Shown piece by piece: positions 23,568 through 35,311 of a stretch of DNA of 64,000 nt. This DNA is from Phellopilus nigrolimitatus (Eukaryota > Basidiomycota > Agaricomycetes > Hymenochaetales > Hymenochaetaceae). The notes beneath the pieces were generated by a model. That model saw only the letters and a program-made list of their open reading frames with translations, did no database searches and was not told the DNA's origin. The DNA lies in contig JAJOHG010000017.1 of NCBI GenBank assembly GCA_021029095.1, positions 558,001-622,000 on the forward strand. Reading direction: 5' to 3'. Position 1 is the stretch's first letter. Each line of letters starts with the position of its first letter. Made by a program: the position numbers and the translations under genes.

Positions 23568-24361
23568 ATGCGTGTCTCCGCCCTCCTTTCGATCCTCTCT
23601 GTTGCGCTCTCCGTGTCTGCACTCCAGGTGACAAACCCTAGCACCACGTCTGGTTGGACATCTACCGGCAGCAACACCCTCTCATGGAATCGTGTCAGGT
23701 ATAAAGCCCCTCTTCATACTTTGTGATTTTCATTCATTTCTCCGACGTGCAGCACCGACCCGACGAACTTCACTGTGGTTCTGACTAACACAGTAAGTTT
23801 TTTTTTTGATAACATGCCATTTTTTTCCTAAATAAGCTATCCAGGACCGCTCTGTCATGCCGACGAACAACCTTGTGCTCGCAAACTTCGTCGATGCCAC
23901 CTCTGGATCCTCGCTCGCAATCGTCGCCCCCTCGGGCGGATTCAACGTCGGCGGCAACTTCCGCGTCAATCTCGTCCAGACTCCGGACGAACTGAATTCG
24001 ATTTACGCTCAGTCGAATACGTTCAACATCACGGCGGGCTCGAGCAGCAGTGCGTCTGGCGCGTCGACGGTTTCTGTGAGCGCGCTTGGCTCGACCTCGG
24101 GTACGGGCACTAGCTCGTCTGTGAAGGGCACAACGGCGACCATCTCGCCCACCGGCGCGTAAGTAATCACCGTGAACTTCATAAGGTTAGAATGGTACTC
24201 ATGCGTAATCGTGTTTTTACTTGATCAGGTCTGGCACTTCAAGCACGGGCACGAATACGAATCTCAACCCTTCCTCGACGTCGACTAACGCGGCACCCCC
24301 CCGCTACGCCGATCTCGGCCTGCTGGGAGCGATGCTCCTCCTTGGCGGGTTCATTGCCTAA
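23568..24361 (+). CDS. Secreted GPI-anchored Kre9/Knh1-like wall protein
   Basis: Four exons (23568-23698, 23753-23792, 23845-24158, 24229-24361) give 205 aa. A signal peptide (MRVSALLSILSVALSVSA) leads into a single Ig-like Kre9/Knh1-type domain: QVTNPSTTSGWTSTG, then TDPTNFTVVLTN, DRSVMPTNN and NFRVNLV. A Ser/Thr/Gly-rich stalk follows (about 120-185) and the protein ends in a hydrophobic GPI-attachment tail (LGLLGAMLLLGGFIA). By family, such proteins sit on the plasma membrane or are linked to wall beta-glucan. The exact role is unknown. Confidence 0.85.
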
Positions 24362-24780
24362 TCGCTTTTACTGCTTCGCTCAATTTAAATTTCCTCGCCT
24401 CTGCATTAATTCGCAACCGGCGTCGGGACAGACTTTTCACACTGCACTTGTTTCCCTTTCGCAGCACACGTGAACTGGTAGCCATTACCTCCCCTCTTAC
24501 CACCTCCCCTCTTTTGAAGCAACTCCGTACTAGTCTATACCTGAACAATCACTTGTGTTAATGACGAATATTTATCTCGTGGACGTACACTAGTATTTGC
24601 TGTCAGTCAATATATGTACGGTGAATAGCAATGTTTGTATCCCATTAGCAAAGGTTGCGGGGTTGCGCAGGCTTGGAGCGCTCTTCGAAACCCCAGCGTA
24701 GATGCATATATCTGATTTGTAATACGCTCGCTGACTAGAGTCCACGGAACAATTAATACCTCTGTTGAGCTCTGACCATA
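24362..24780. other. Intergenic, no gene seen
   Basis: 3' flank of the wall-protein gene and promoter of BNA6. Confidence 0.5.
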
Positions 24781-25848
24781 ATGGCGAGCTCTCAGAATCT
24801 CGCCCATCTTCTCCCACCAAGCTGGAAACCACAGGTGACCGGCTGGTTGGCCGAAGACACGCCCTCGTTTGACTACGGCGGATTCGTTGTTGGCGATGCG
24901 GAGCGCGAGGCGTTCCTCTTCGGCAAGGGCAAGCAGAATGCGGTTCTCGCAGGCGTGCCATTCTTCACCGAAGTGTTCGAGCAGCTCGGGTGTCGGTAAG
25001 TGACAGACAAGATCTTCAGAAATGCGAAGTGCTTTTCTAAGGTCTCGATACTTCTAATCTGCAGAGTGGAATGGCATTTGCAAGAAGGTGAGGAGTTTGT
25101 GCCCGTGAAGCATGTCGCGACTGTGCGCGGGAAGGCGCGCCTCCTTCTGCTGGGCGAACGCGTAGCGCTGAACCTTCTTGCGCGGTGCAGCGGGATCGCA
25201 ACGAAGTACGCTCATATCTACATGTACGCTGCATATATGCGCTAAACGCCGACGCTTAGATCGAAGCGGATCAAGGACCTCGCACGCGGGTACGGCTACA
25301 CAGGCGTCATCGCGGGCACGCGCAAGACCACGCCGGGCTTCCGGCTCGTCGAGAAGTACGGGATGCTCGTCGGCGGCATCGACACGCACCGGCACGACCT
25401 GTCGAGCATGATCATGCTCAAGGACAACCACATCTGGTCGCACGGCTCGATCACCGCGGCGATCGCGCAGGCGCGCGCGGTCGGCGGATTCAGCCTGCTG
25501 CTCGACGTCGAAGTGGGTTCGGAGGCGGAGGCGGACGAGGCGATCGACGCGGGCGCGGATGTCGTCATGTTGGATAACATTGAGGGCGAGCAGCTGTTGA
25601 ACGTAGCGAGGGGGTTGAAGGAGAAGTGGGCCGGGAAGAGAAAGTTCTTGTTTGAGACGAGTGGTAATATCACAGAAGCGAATTTGCAGGACCGAGCGAT
25701 CAACGGTAAGTTGATTGTTTTCAAATTACTGGATCCAATGCTCACTATGGACTATTAAGAAATCGATATTTTGAGCACAAGTGTCGTACACCAATCCGTG
25801 CAACACATCGATTTCAGTCTGAAGATTCAGCAGCCCAAAGATAATTGA
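24781..25848 (+). CDS. BNA6: Nicotinate-nucleotide pyrophosphorylase (quinolinate phosphoribosyltransferase)
   Basis: Four exons (24781-24995, 25065-25205, 25260-25705, 25760-25848) give 296 aa, the family length. The enzyme joins quinolinate and PRPP to give nicotinate mononucleotide and CO2, the last committed step of the kynurenine route to NAD. Diagnostic segments: [75 protein letters not shown] and FETSGNIT. These supply the Arg, His and Lys residues of the substrate pocket and the acidic metal-binding residues. The gene ends 26 bp from the stop of the convergent ACMSD-family gene, whose family can act on the precursor of quinolinate. Confidence 0.95.
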
Positions 25849-25874
25849 ATGTGACAACATAAGTGGATGTACTT

Positions 25875-27198
25875 TTACACCTGTAATCCAAACAGCTCCA
25901 GCGCATTGCTGCCCCTCACGCCGTTTCTGTCCTCTTCACTCCAACCCTGCACGCCCTCGATCGCCTCTAGGTTCTCAATCACGCTCTTCCATTTCTCCGT
26001 CTCGCTCAGCGGAGGAAAGAACGGGTGGTCTGTACCGAACAACATGCGCTTGCTGCCTCTTGTGCGGTCAACTTTGCCAGCTGAGTCCTTCGCGGAGGCC
26101 CTTAGGCTGGCGTACCCATCGGCGCGCGAGATGACATCGCTCACGAACCCGAGTTCCTCGGACCCGTACGCGACTGCATCGTAGTAGAGCTGCCCGAGGT
26201 AGAATCGCGCGTCGTGCTGCAGACGTGAGGCGACAACTGGGTCGTGTGTGATGCATGAAGCGAGGCGCGAAGAAAGCTGCGTGAGCGCACCGCCGGAGTG
26301 CGCGAGAAGGAGGCGGAGGGTAGGGTAACGGTCGAAGACGCCAGATAGGATAAGTCGGGTTGTGGCCTACAGAACAACTATGAAATGAGCACATGAGTAA
26401 GGGCTGAGAATTGCGCACAATGGTAGTTTCAAAGGGGAAACCGAGAGCCAGCGGCAGGACGTGCCCGTTGTCTTTTTCGCCGAACGCCTTTCCGTCTACA
26501 CCGTAATGTGGGTGCAAGAACACGATCAAACCCGCGTCCGCAAGCGCCCTCCATACGGGCTCCAGCTGCTCGTCGTCGAGCCCTCTGCCAATACCTCGGG
26601 TCCCCATGATAATGCCCTTAAGTGCGGCAGCTTCGTGATCTGGCGGATTGACTCCAGCAGCGCCGACGTCTCAATCTCCGGCACCAGCGGGAGCAGACCG
26701 AAGCCATACAGCCGGCGCAAGGACGTGCCCGCGACAGCCGGCGACGAGGAGCAATACGCTTCGAGATCATCGTTGAGCTCGCTAGCGAGCGTCGTCGCCT
26801 CGGCCGGGGGCATAAAGTCGAGCCATGGGTTAGCTGAGCTGTGGTCAGTCAAGCTGTGAACGCGCTCGGGCAGGGGAGGGTGTTACCTGACGACAGACAG
26901 ATCTATGCCGTGCTTGTCCATGAAGCTCAGCTTCTGCGACCTGTCCCAATACTGTATATTATAAGTCAGAGCGACATTGCATCGTCGGAACGATGATAGA
27001 CCAAACGCCCACCTGCGGGCCAATGGGTCTTCCGCTGATCGGCTCGTTCTCGAGGATCACCAGACGCTCCTCTGTGCCGCCCTGCGGCCCCGCCCTCTCG
27101 ACGATGCGCGGCACGGCCGAACGCGAGCGGAGGACATTCGCGTAGCGCGGGAGGTAGACATGCGTGTGGATGTCGACAAGTAGTTTCTTGGTAGCCAT
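25875..27198 (-). CDS. ACMSD-family amidohydrolase/decarboxylase with a one-base frameshift
   Basis: Four exons (27198-27013, 26951-26887, 26838-26419, 26366-25875). Metal-ligand motifs are present: DIHTH at the N-terminus, LHPHYG in the middle, AHSGG and FGTDHPFFPP near the C-terminus. ANPWLD is also conserved. By family this is 2-amino-3-carboxymuconate-semialdehyde decarboxylase or the related fungal isoorotate (uracil-5-carboxylate) decarboxylase; I cannot separate the two. Exon 3 is open in one frame up to KLPHL and in another from KGIIMG, with no splice site between. One base seems missing at 26617-26622. Everything else keeps frame, which would give about 388 aa. So this is either a sequence error, a recent null allele or a young pseudogene. 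Promoter side at 27199. Confidence 0.8.
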
Positions 27199-28261
27199 CT
27201 TCTTTGGTTATTTCAGCAGCTGGGCTAGCGCTGCTCGACTTGCGGAGAGTGAGGCTGAAGAGTGCCTGCTGATCAGGCACAGCTCACAGTTATCGGCCCG
27301 GTTCATCGGAGATCAAGTACGTAAAAATAAATAAAAATAAGTAGCCGACGCTCGATGCGCTCTCTTCAGTCTGTCCAGCCAGGTTGCTCGCATGCATTGA
27401 GCACGAACCGGCCGCCACATTGACAAAATGTCGATGACGGAAGGAAAAGCGTTTCAGCTCCCAACTCGTGTGTGATGGGGAGAAAAAACTCGACTCACAC
27501 CAAGACAAAACCTCATGATCGTTGTGATTCTTGCTGATGTGTCCTGCAGTCAAGGCGCAGAAGCTATACTTTAAAAATGACATTCCAAGGGGTCTTAAGT
27601 GTTGGTATGAGCAGCTTTTGTTTTCGGTCGTACCCTAATTTATTAAAAACCAACTGTTTACAGCCGAATTACTCGTCACCTAACCCCGGGGACGGCTTAA
27701 CCGTATGCAATACGACAGATTCAGGTTGGGTTACTGTGAAAGATCTATTCGAAAGAGCTTGAGCGATCGTGCATCGGTCCCGTGTGAATTAAAGAAGGGG
27801 CTCATGTTCAAGTAAGCTCCAGATCAACGACATCTATCGCTGAATTTTTGGTCGTAATGGTTAGTGATTTTGATGTGCTCTTTACATTTGCGAGACGCTC
27901 TAACTCTCTTATTCCGCTCGCGATGCAAATGTGCTTCTTACAACATGGCAATACCGAAGTGGTACCGTCTCGCAGAGTCCGAGGATTTAATTCCGTTCCA
28001 TCGTTATCGAATGCCTGCGTCACGCGAGACGTCATACATGTCATCGAGTGGAAGACGTCTGTCCAAAAGAGGGAAATTCCCGCCACCGACGCGTCTTGTT
28101 GCGCTTCCGAGAGCGCGTTCCTGACATAATTCTCGCTGCCCATAAATACCTGCCTGCCACTCCCGTCTCCCTCATTCGTTTCTTGACCTCGTTCCCCCAT
28201 CTCCCCTCCAGCAGCAGAAGCACCCTCCACTCGGAGCACTCTCAACAGAAACCCGGGAAAC
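27199..28261. other. Intergenic, about 1 kb
   Basis: No exon I can support. The last 120 bp are pyrimidine-rich and contain a TATA-like cataaata at 28141, likely the promoter/leader of the gene at 28262. Confidence 0.45.
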
Positions 28262-31200
28262 ATGGTGTTCCTCCGGGGATTCGCCCCGACTCTCTCCCTC
28301 GTCCTGTCCCTCGTTCCCCCCGTCAACGACGACCGCGCCCTCCACGTCCGTCAGCCCGGCTATGTGGACAAGTATGACTTCGACACCTCGTACTCGTTTG
28401 CACAGACCCTGTACGGCGCGCAGTCCTCCAAGAACGGCCCGGTGCTAGACCTTGCCACCCAGTCAGTCAACCCGGACTTCCTCTCCACCCTGTTCCAGTG
28501 CGGCGGCGAGGACCTTGCCACCTCCCTCGGATCTACCCCTGCACCGTCTTCTACTCTCGCATCGGACTACGCACCTAGGCACCCGGAATACACGCCGTAC
28601 GACAATAATGGACAGGCCTTTGCCACCCCCGCATGCTTCTCGTCCCCGCCCGTCATCGAGCTCCTCGAGCTTCCGGAATCAGTCGACGAACACTTCGCAC
28701 ACGGTAATTACACATCTATCACGGTCTCTGATGACGCTGGCATGGGTATACCCGCCGGGGTTGCCGACGTTGAGAAGGCATATGCCGCTCACGTCGAACA
28801 ATCCATGGTGCTTACCGATGCCACGCTGTCTGATGCTACACCGTCCGATACCACGCCGTCCGATGCCACACCGTCGACCCCAACTCTTGCTGCAGAGATT
28901 GTCGCACACGCGAGAAATGCCACCGAGGACGCTGACGCCGAGCTGGTCTTTGAGGCCGCCTACGTCGAGCCGTCCATCGAACTCACAGGCGCGGACTCAG
29001 AGTTCGCGCCGCCACTCGCCTCAGGGGTCAGAGAAATCATTGATGAATTCTCTGCAATTGGAGTACACCTTGTGACTATCGTACGTCTGCACCATTTCGT
29101 GCTACCATGATCTGCTAACATACCCGCTGCGGTGATAGGCTTTTACAACCTTCAAGCTCGCTATTATCATCAGAGAGCGCATCTATTATCGGTTTGGATC
29201 AATCGCACACTATGTCTACGACGTAGTTGTTGTACGCCATGTGAGCTATTCAAATGCGCTTTATCCATTGTATTCGACGGCTCACGCTTCCGTTTGCGAC
29301 AGGTCTCTTCTCTGGCAGCCATGACTTATGAAACTATGCTGGCCTCGCTCTGTATCATTGTACGTGTTCTCTTCTTTGGATAATTTAATGTCCGCTCACT
29401 TGTCCGGGCTTCTTAGGCAGCAATCGCTGTATTGATTTATGGCGCCCTACTATACCGTAAAGACTTTCTCGAAGACATATCACTCGCCCGCGCCGAAATG
29501 GTCGCTAACGCGTCCTCTCGTACCACTACATCAAGAGAATCTGAAGACGAGATCGAAACTTCATACTCGGAGAGCGACCGATCTCCAAACGCAGACCACG
29601 ACGACCTGAGCGAGGATGAGAAATCAGGGGCGACTATGGTAAGCTTCTGTTACTCCCACTTTGCTCGTGCTCACGTCCTCCAAGGCTCCTGTTGACAACA
29701 ACAGCTACCGCTGCGTAATGTTTACCGACTCTTACGCCCGTGTCCGTCTTTCGGAATGCAAGGACATGGTTTTAATCCGGAACCCAGGTCTCAAGGCCGA
29801 CGTACCTGCCACGCCGTTGATCCCCGCGCATGCTGCTGACATTGTCGCACATGCGGGAAATGACATCGAGGACGCCGACGCCGGGCTGGTCTTTGAGGCC
29901 GCCAACGTCGAGCCGTCCATCGAAATCACAGGCGCGGACTCAAAGTTCGCGCCTTCGATGCGATCGCAGTCACTTAGTCCAGAATCGAGAAAGATCGTCG
30001 AGGGATTCGCTGTTATCGGAGTGTTTCTTAAAGCGATTTTGGTTTCTTTTGGAGGCATCGTGAGTTTACAACCGGCTCGCATCTAGGGCCTGCTGACGTT
30101 TAGGCCGCAATTGCAGACTTCAAAGTTGACATTGATGCTGAAGATGTGGATCGTTTCAACATTCAGTTCGCTCTTTCAGTACGTAGCCTTGATCTACAAG
30201 GTGCGTTAATGAGCAATGCGTCCTTTTGAATGCAGTTCTGATATCGTCCATGTACTAGATCGTCAGGTGTGTTCTAATCATGTGTTCGAGTAAAGGCGAG
30301 ACATACGCATTGTTTTGCTTCGTCTTGGTAAGCACGTATCTTCATGGGATAGCAGCACCCGCTTATCGATGAGTCTTTATTAGGGTACAAACGATTTCAG
30401 GAGTCTCGTCGAGGATATCGTTGTCTCTCTTCGGTCTCGAAAGACCGAAGAGACTGGGGAAGTGTCAGAAAGCGAGATTTCGGATATGGAAGAGGAAGAC
30501 GACGTTCCTGTTATGGTGAACGACTCGATCGACGATGGCATTCTGGTAAGCTTTGTATGAGCGTATTCAGTCCGCTCTGCTTACACCTTTTGCAGCCACC
30601 TGTTGCTAATGAGATTCCTGTCGACGACGCCATCTTGCTTACTTCCCTTCCAACTTCTGCTTCAAGTGACGAGGACGCGAACATAACGGAGATGTCTTTG
30701 TCGAGCAACGTCGTCTCTGCACCGGAGGCATCTGCTGGTGACACTGCTACGACTGTCGTATCTGAGGTCGTGCTCGCGTACGAGAAAGCGGACCAGAAGG
30801 AGGCGGAGATGGGATCGTCGACTGGTTATAACATCGAAGTCAAAGGCTCAGAACTCATCGACGCTGTCAACGACGAGTCGTTGCTCAGCTCTGGATCATC
30901 AGCGACGCTCTGCGACGAGGCTCTATCTGTAATGGTTGACCTGGCTCCTGGTCTCTCGATCGAGGACGGTGCGCACGCTGTGGACTCTCAACGTGATGGT
31001 ACCCTTCAGCCTATGGACACATTCGAGAGCGCTGATAACCTGAAGCACTCGGACATCGAAGACGAAGACGTGGAGGTCGTCAACGCGATGAAGATCGACA
31101 ACTTGCTCGGTGAGACATCTTCGGTGGTGCTCTCGGACGATGCGCTGTCTGCAGCAGGTGATTCGTCTTCTGGTTCTTTGACTGAGGAAGGCACGCATGC

Positions 31201-32218
31201 TGCCGACTCTGGACTTGGTACCTCCGAGCTCATGGTGATACTCGAGAGCACTGAACCCCTGGAAGTCTCGAATGAAATCGGCCCTATGGAAAGCGTCATT
31301 CCGGACTCTGATGACTCAGAGGTTTCAGCCACGTCCCTGGAATCGTCGGTGAACGAAGAAGGAAAGGGCATTGGTCTCGAGGACGCCTCGACCCTCCCAG
31401 CTTTCCCGTCGGCTGAAAACGCGATCGTCACGGACTCGGCACTTTGTAATGCAGACTCGTCTACTTCTACATCTGATACCTGCGTTGACTCGTTCTCGTC
31501 TCTTGAAAATGCCGCGGCAACTTTGCCGTCTGAGCCCTCGGCTATTCTGGTTCCTGCTGAAATGAATTCTGCTCCGTCTCCTACGGTCGATGAGGTACCT
31601 GAGGTCGCGGAAAGACAAGTTGCTTGGGTGAAGAGACCTGCCAACCGGCGAGGCGGTGGAGGACCTGCTCGGAAACGCGCTCGGGAGCAACGCGTCGCGA
31701 TATTCAAGGACATGCCTTTCTGGGACGATGCGGACGATGCTTCTCCGGTCTCAACCCCTGATAATGTTGCGCCCTCAGCCTCTTCAACTTCGACTTCTGA
31801 TAGTGTTGCTTCTTCTTCCGAGCCCTCGATGTCTCCTAGGATCTCTTCGGCGCCCTCCGAACTCTCTATGCCTGCGAGAGATTCTTCGACTTCAACCCCT
31901 GATGACGCGTCCTCTGAGTGTTCTGTGTCTCCTAGGATGTCTGCGTCTACCGCTATAGCTTCTCTGGCCGATGCTGCCGCCGGGAATGAGCAATGTGTTC
32001 CTGACAAATGTGACAGACGTATTGGCGACTGTGTTCTGCACCCATGCCCCAACTCGAATGACCATGGACCTTCTGGAAGCAATCCTTCAAGTGATAGTCG
32101 GCGTTGCGAGGAATGCGAATGTAATGACCGTCGAGGTCAAGGCCTTTCGAACGGCTACCGCTGCTGCGAGGACCACAGCCGTGGTGAACGTCGAAACGGC
32201 GGCTCGTCCAGCGATTAA
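28262..32218 (+). CDS. Orphan secreted/membrane protein with duplicated module and long acidic Ser-rich C-terminus
   Basis: I do not recognise this gene. A model with nine phase-0 exons can be drawn: 28262-29080, 29139-29231, 29303-29359, 29417-29638, 29685-30059, 30104-30178, 30301-30327 (weak), 30384-30545, 30596-32218, about 1,150 aa. The N-terminus resembles a signal peptide (MVFLRGFAPTLSLVLSLV). A module of about 70 residues (IVAHA, LVFEAA, VEPSIE, TGAD) occurs in exon 1 and again in exon 5. Each copy is followed by short exons coding hydrophobic stretches, then an acidic region, as if a whole exon block had been duplicated. Exon 9 (541 codons with stop) is low complexity: Asp/Glu/Ser-rich, then a basic patch (ANRRGGGGPARKRAREQR), then Ser/Pro and a Cys/Arg tail. 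Splitting into two genes is possible. Confidence 0.45.
28889..29006 (+). repeat. Copy 1 of duplicated coding module
   Basis: This stretch is about 90% identical by eye to 29832-29952 and in the same frame relative to the model. It encodes the IVAHA...VEPSIELTGADSEF segment. Confidence 0.8.
29832..29952 (+). repeat. Copy 2 of duplicated coding module
   Basis: Second copy of the module at 28889-29006. It encodes IVAHAGNDIEDADAGLVFEA and VEPSIEITGADSKF. Confidence 0.8.
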
Positions 32219-32365
32219 AGTCGCTACGATGACCGCAACCCCGCTGAACGTCGTGGCCAAAATGCTTTAGGAGATGATTTCTGTGAGAGCGGTGTGCGTC
32301 GTGAACGCGAAAGCCAGGATGAATGGCTTGGAGGACGTTTTTATTTGCGAGGTGATAGTACGTAG
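32219..32365 (+). other. In-frame open extension beyond the TAA at 32216
   Basis: After the TAA at 32216-32218 the same frame stays open for 48 codons to a TAG at 32363. Its composition (YDDRNPAERRGQNALGDDF) matches the Asp/Arg/Gly/Asn-rich segment before the stop. This suggests a recently gained stop, or a read-through or sequence error. Confidence 0.5.
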
Positions 32366-33659
32366 GGAGGCCACTTGAAAAGGGATGGTCGTATTGGCGG
32401 ATGACGCGCCGATGGGGAATGATATCAAGAACCGTCAAGGAGTATTATTTTTCTCTATTTGTTTCTTCTCGGGATCTGTGATTGTGACTGCACGCTTGTT
32501 TATGACTTGAACCCAGGCTGGACCGATTCGTATCATTATTTCTTTTTTTGTTTGATTTGTACTACCGAGAACTCTTTGTATTCCGTTATGCTCGATTCCC
32601 ACGTGTATCTATTGCTATTGATTATAATTTTAATTGATTTTATTTATATGCTCGTCTGAAGGCCGAAATTTTTGAGAATGCAATAACTCAAGTGCATTGC
32701 TGACGCGAGTAGCAATTGAACAATGTTCGGCCGTATAATGACTTCTGCCACCGTGGTCTGGGAAGCTCATTTTCGTCTGATTTCTAAAGTCAGCACGATC
32801 TACGATATGCCGAAACTAGCTCGCCGTCTATCACTCACCTTTCCTTGTTATAAGTAATCTAGTTCATCTGATACACTTCATCACCCTCTTTTTACTTATT
32901 TACTTGGGAGTTCAAATCCTTCATTGATTGTCTGCTGTTCATTCTTAGATATCATTGCAGGAAAGCGTACTCAATATATCCGTCAAGTCTACTCTGCTTC
33001 CACAGCAGTTTGATAACCCTCGTTTGATCCATCGACGTCCAAACCAAGAGATCCTTCACGAGCTCGATAACCTATTCCATGACTTTGTCATCGCTCATGC
33101 TTATGCTGCAGACAGATCACATGCTCTGTCTGACGAAATCACAAAAAATGAGTAGCATGCGCGAAAAAAAACTACAGTCACCAACGCAGGTCAGCCGTTC
33201 CCTCGAGAAATAAGTACCTTTGTGATAGATACCTCAGACTGGAGGAGGTAGACAACTGCTGCAATGTTTCCGGGTTCCAGAGGTCGGTACACGCACATCA
33301 GCTGCATGTGACACGCTTGTACGAAATGGCGCGATATAATAACACGAGACAAGGGAGAAGATAGGCTATTGCAAATGCGCGCGGTTTCAATAGTAGATAA
33401 AAGCCTGGGTGATTATAGGTGTGTTTAGCTACATGTACTGGAGAAGCGAGAAAAGAAGGAAGGCAACAACGCAAGAGTTAATGGATGAGTGCGGCCACCG
33501 CCTGGTATCTGGCTTGTGGCTTCAGATTCCAGAGTGATGCGGGAAGGAACTTCTTCCCCGCGCTGTTTGTCGTGAAGTTGGATCGATGCATGTTGTAGGG
33601 TCGAAATGCTTCGCGTCGATCGGCGTCGGTTGGTGTCGATCATGCTGGATATGGAAATA
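32366..33659. other. Gene-poor AT-rich region
   Basis: No exon supported. A 66-codon frame at 32955-33155 follows a plausible acceptor but has no recognisable features. Confidence 0.45.
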
Positions 33660-34255
33660 CAGTCGAACCTCCCATATTGCATAGAGGTCGGTGGAAGGGT
33701 TGTCTATGCTTATATGGAGGTTATGCAATACGAGAAACTTGGCACTATTAGGTAATTATAAATATTAAACTAGAGAATTAGTTATCATGGTAAATATGCA
33801 ACTGTCAGAACATCATAAGCTGAAAAAAAAGTGATATCGAGCTTTGTCCTCATTCCGGTATCGGGGATTTCTCCACCGGAGTCTTTTGTATTTCCCAATT
33901 TGGAAAGGGAGATTGAGAATGGTGCCGAGCTTTATTAGAAACATGTCAGAGGCCCACAAAATGAGCCTTGAGAACATGTGGAATCCCTGTCATGATGTTG
34001 ATAAGTGAAAAAAGTGGGGGGAAAGCAAACATAATTAGCAAAAAATCTTGCCGCCTGGTAGCATCCCGGCTGCAGCCGACCTCGCATAGTGCATATCCGT
34101 ATCTAATTTACTCAAATCGGCTATGCATTATGCATATATAATTTTATGCAATATCATATAAGGATTTTCTATCTACCGACTTGGTGGAAACCCGGATCTA
34201 TGCATTATGGGAGGTTATGCACTATGAGAGAGATGCAATATGGGAGGTTCGACTG
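33660..34255. mobile_element. 596-bp MITE with 23-bp TIRs and TA target duplication
   Basis: Perfect 23-bp inverted termini begin CAGTCGAACCTCCCAT on the left (33660) and end with the complement at 34255. TA flanks each side (33658-33659 and 34256-34257), the Tc1/mariner/pogo target signature. At least six more copies of a TATGCA(A/C/T)TAT-like motif cluster near the ends (33722, 34085, 34121, 34145, 34199, 34215), probable transposase-binding sites. No transposase is coded, so it is non-autonomous. The ends differ from those of the large transposon at 47766. Confidence 0.88.
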
Positions 34256-35311
34256 TAGTTTATTATTGTGGTCCGTGAAACAGCATGGATCGGTGGCCAT
34301 TCACCGGCGTTCGTTCCTCGTGTCTCGAATGTAAAGAGGTGGTGCATGTTTTTTCAAAAAGCAAACAGGCAGTGAGGTCGACTGCATGGGCGTGTCTTGC
34401 ATGAGGGTTTACAACGGCTCGAGCGGGGTAGAGATAGGAGGCGGCGCGTCAGGAGGCAAGTCAGAAGTGGTGATCACCAGGTCTACGTGACCTCCGATTT
34501 GAGCTCGTCCAATGCTTGACCGACGTGGTTTACGATAAGACTAGACAAGCCGAAGATTACACGCATATGCCTCGTCCCTGTTCGACAACCGCTGATTATA
34601 ACGAACAACTGAACAGGAGGATACAGAAATGATATTCGACGCCCTCTCTTCTCGAAGTGTGAATTTCAGAATTATATAGAAAAGAATATCTTATTTTCAA
34701 GAAATTGACGGACGAGCTCCCCTTCCTTGCGGCCGCATCAACACAGTTATGAGCAACCAAGAACTAGTCGGCCCATGCACCCAGTTCTCTTAACTTTGGA
34801 CCACAGGTACCGTTCAATCTTGTCGGCAATGCTTTCAGAGCGAACATCAATATAACGAACGCGAATCACATACAACGTACTTACAACGTCCCCTTCAAAG
34901 TAAAATAAACTGGCGGAGTGCATTCCTCTTCAGGATCTTTGTGTAATGGTGACAACAGCTAGACAAGAGATATCCAGTCAATGCTGGGCTTTGCCTGAGT
35001 GCGTTATAACAGAAGACACAAGTTTATTCCGAAAACCTGGAAAAGATTCATTCAGATGGGGTTTTGTTGGCCAAAGTATGAAAAATGGGAAAAGAAAAGG
35101 CATGGCAATCTCATGCATCACTCAAACTTCCAAATAAGCTTGAGCAATGTGAGTTCATAATCATGGTAAACACGATCAGAAGAGCCGAGAACGGGATAGC
35201 AGATAACTAAAAACTGTTCCTTACCTCGCTATCTCCCTCGCGATCTCAAAGTTTGCATCCCATTCAGGCCAGCGGTGCACAAGCAAGTAGTAAGAAAGCC
35301 ATCGTCCAGAA
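34256..35311. other. Gene-poor region
   Basis: No exon supported. A 63-codon frame at 34946-35137 has no recognisable features. Confidence 0.45.

Noticed and set aside
31006..32082. 358-codon antisense frame over the orphan gene
   Set aside because: Its Ser/Glu-rich content is the mirror of Asp/Ser codons on the plus strand in the same codon register, typical of an antisense shadow. No splice or start context supports it.
32955..33155. 66-codon frame after a good splice acceptor
   Set aside because: No recognisable protein and no upstream exon; chance is likely in AT-rich DNA.
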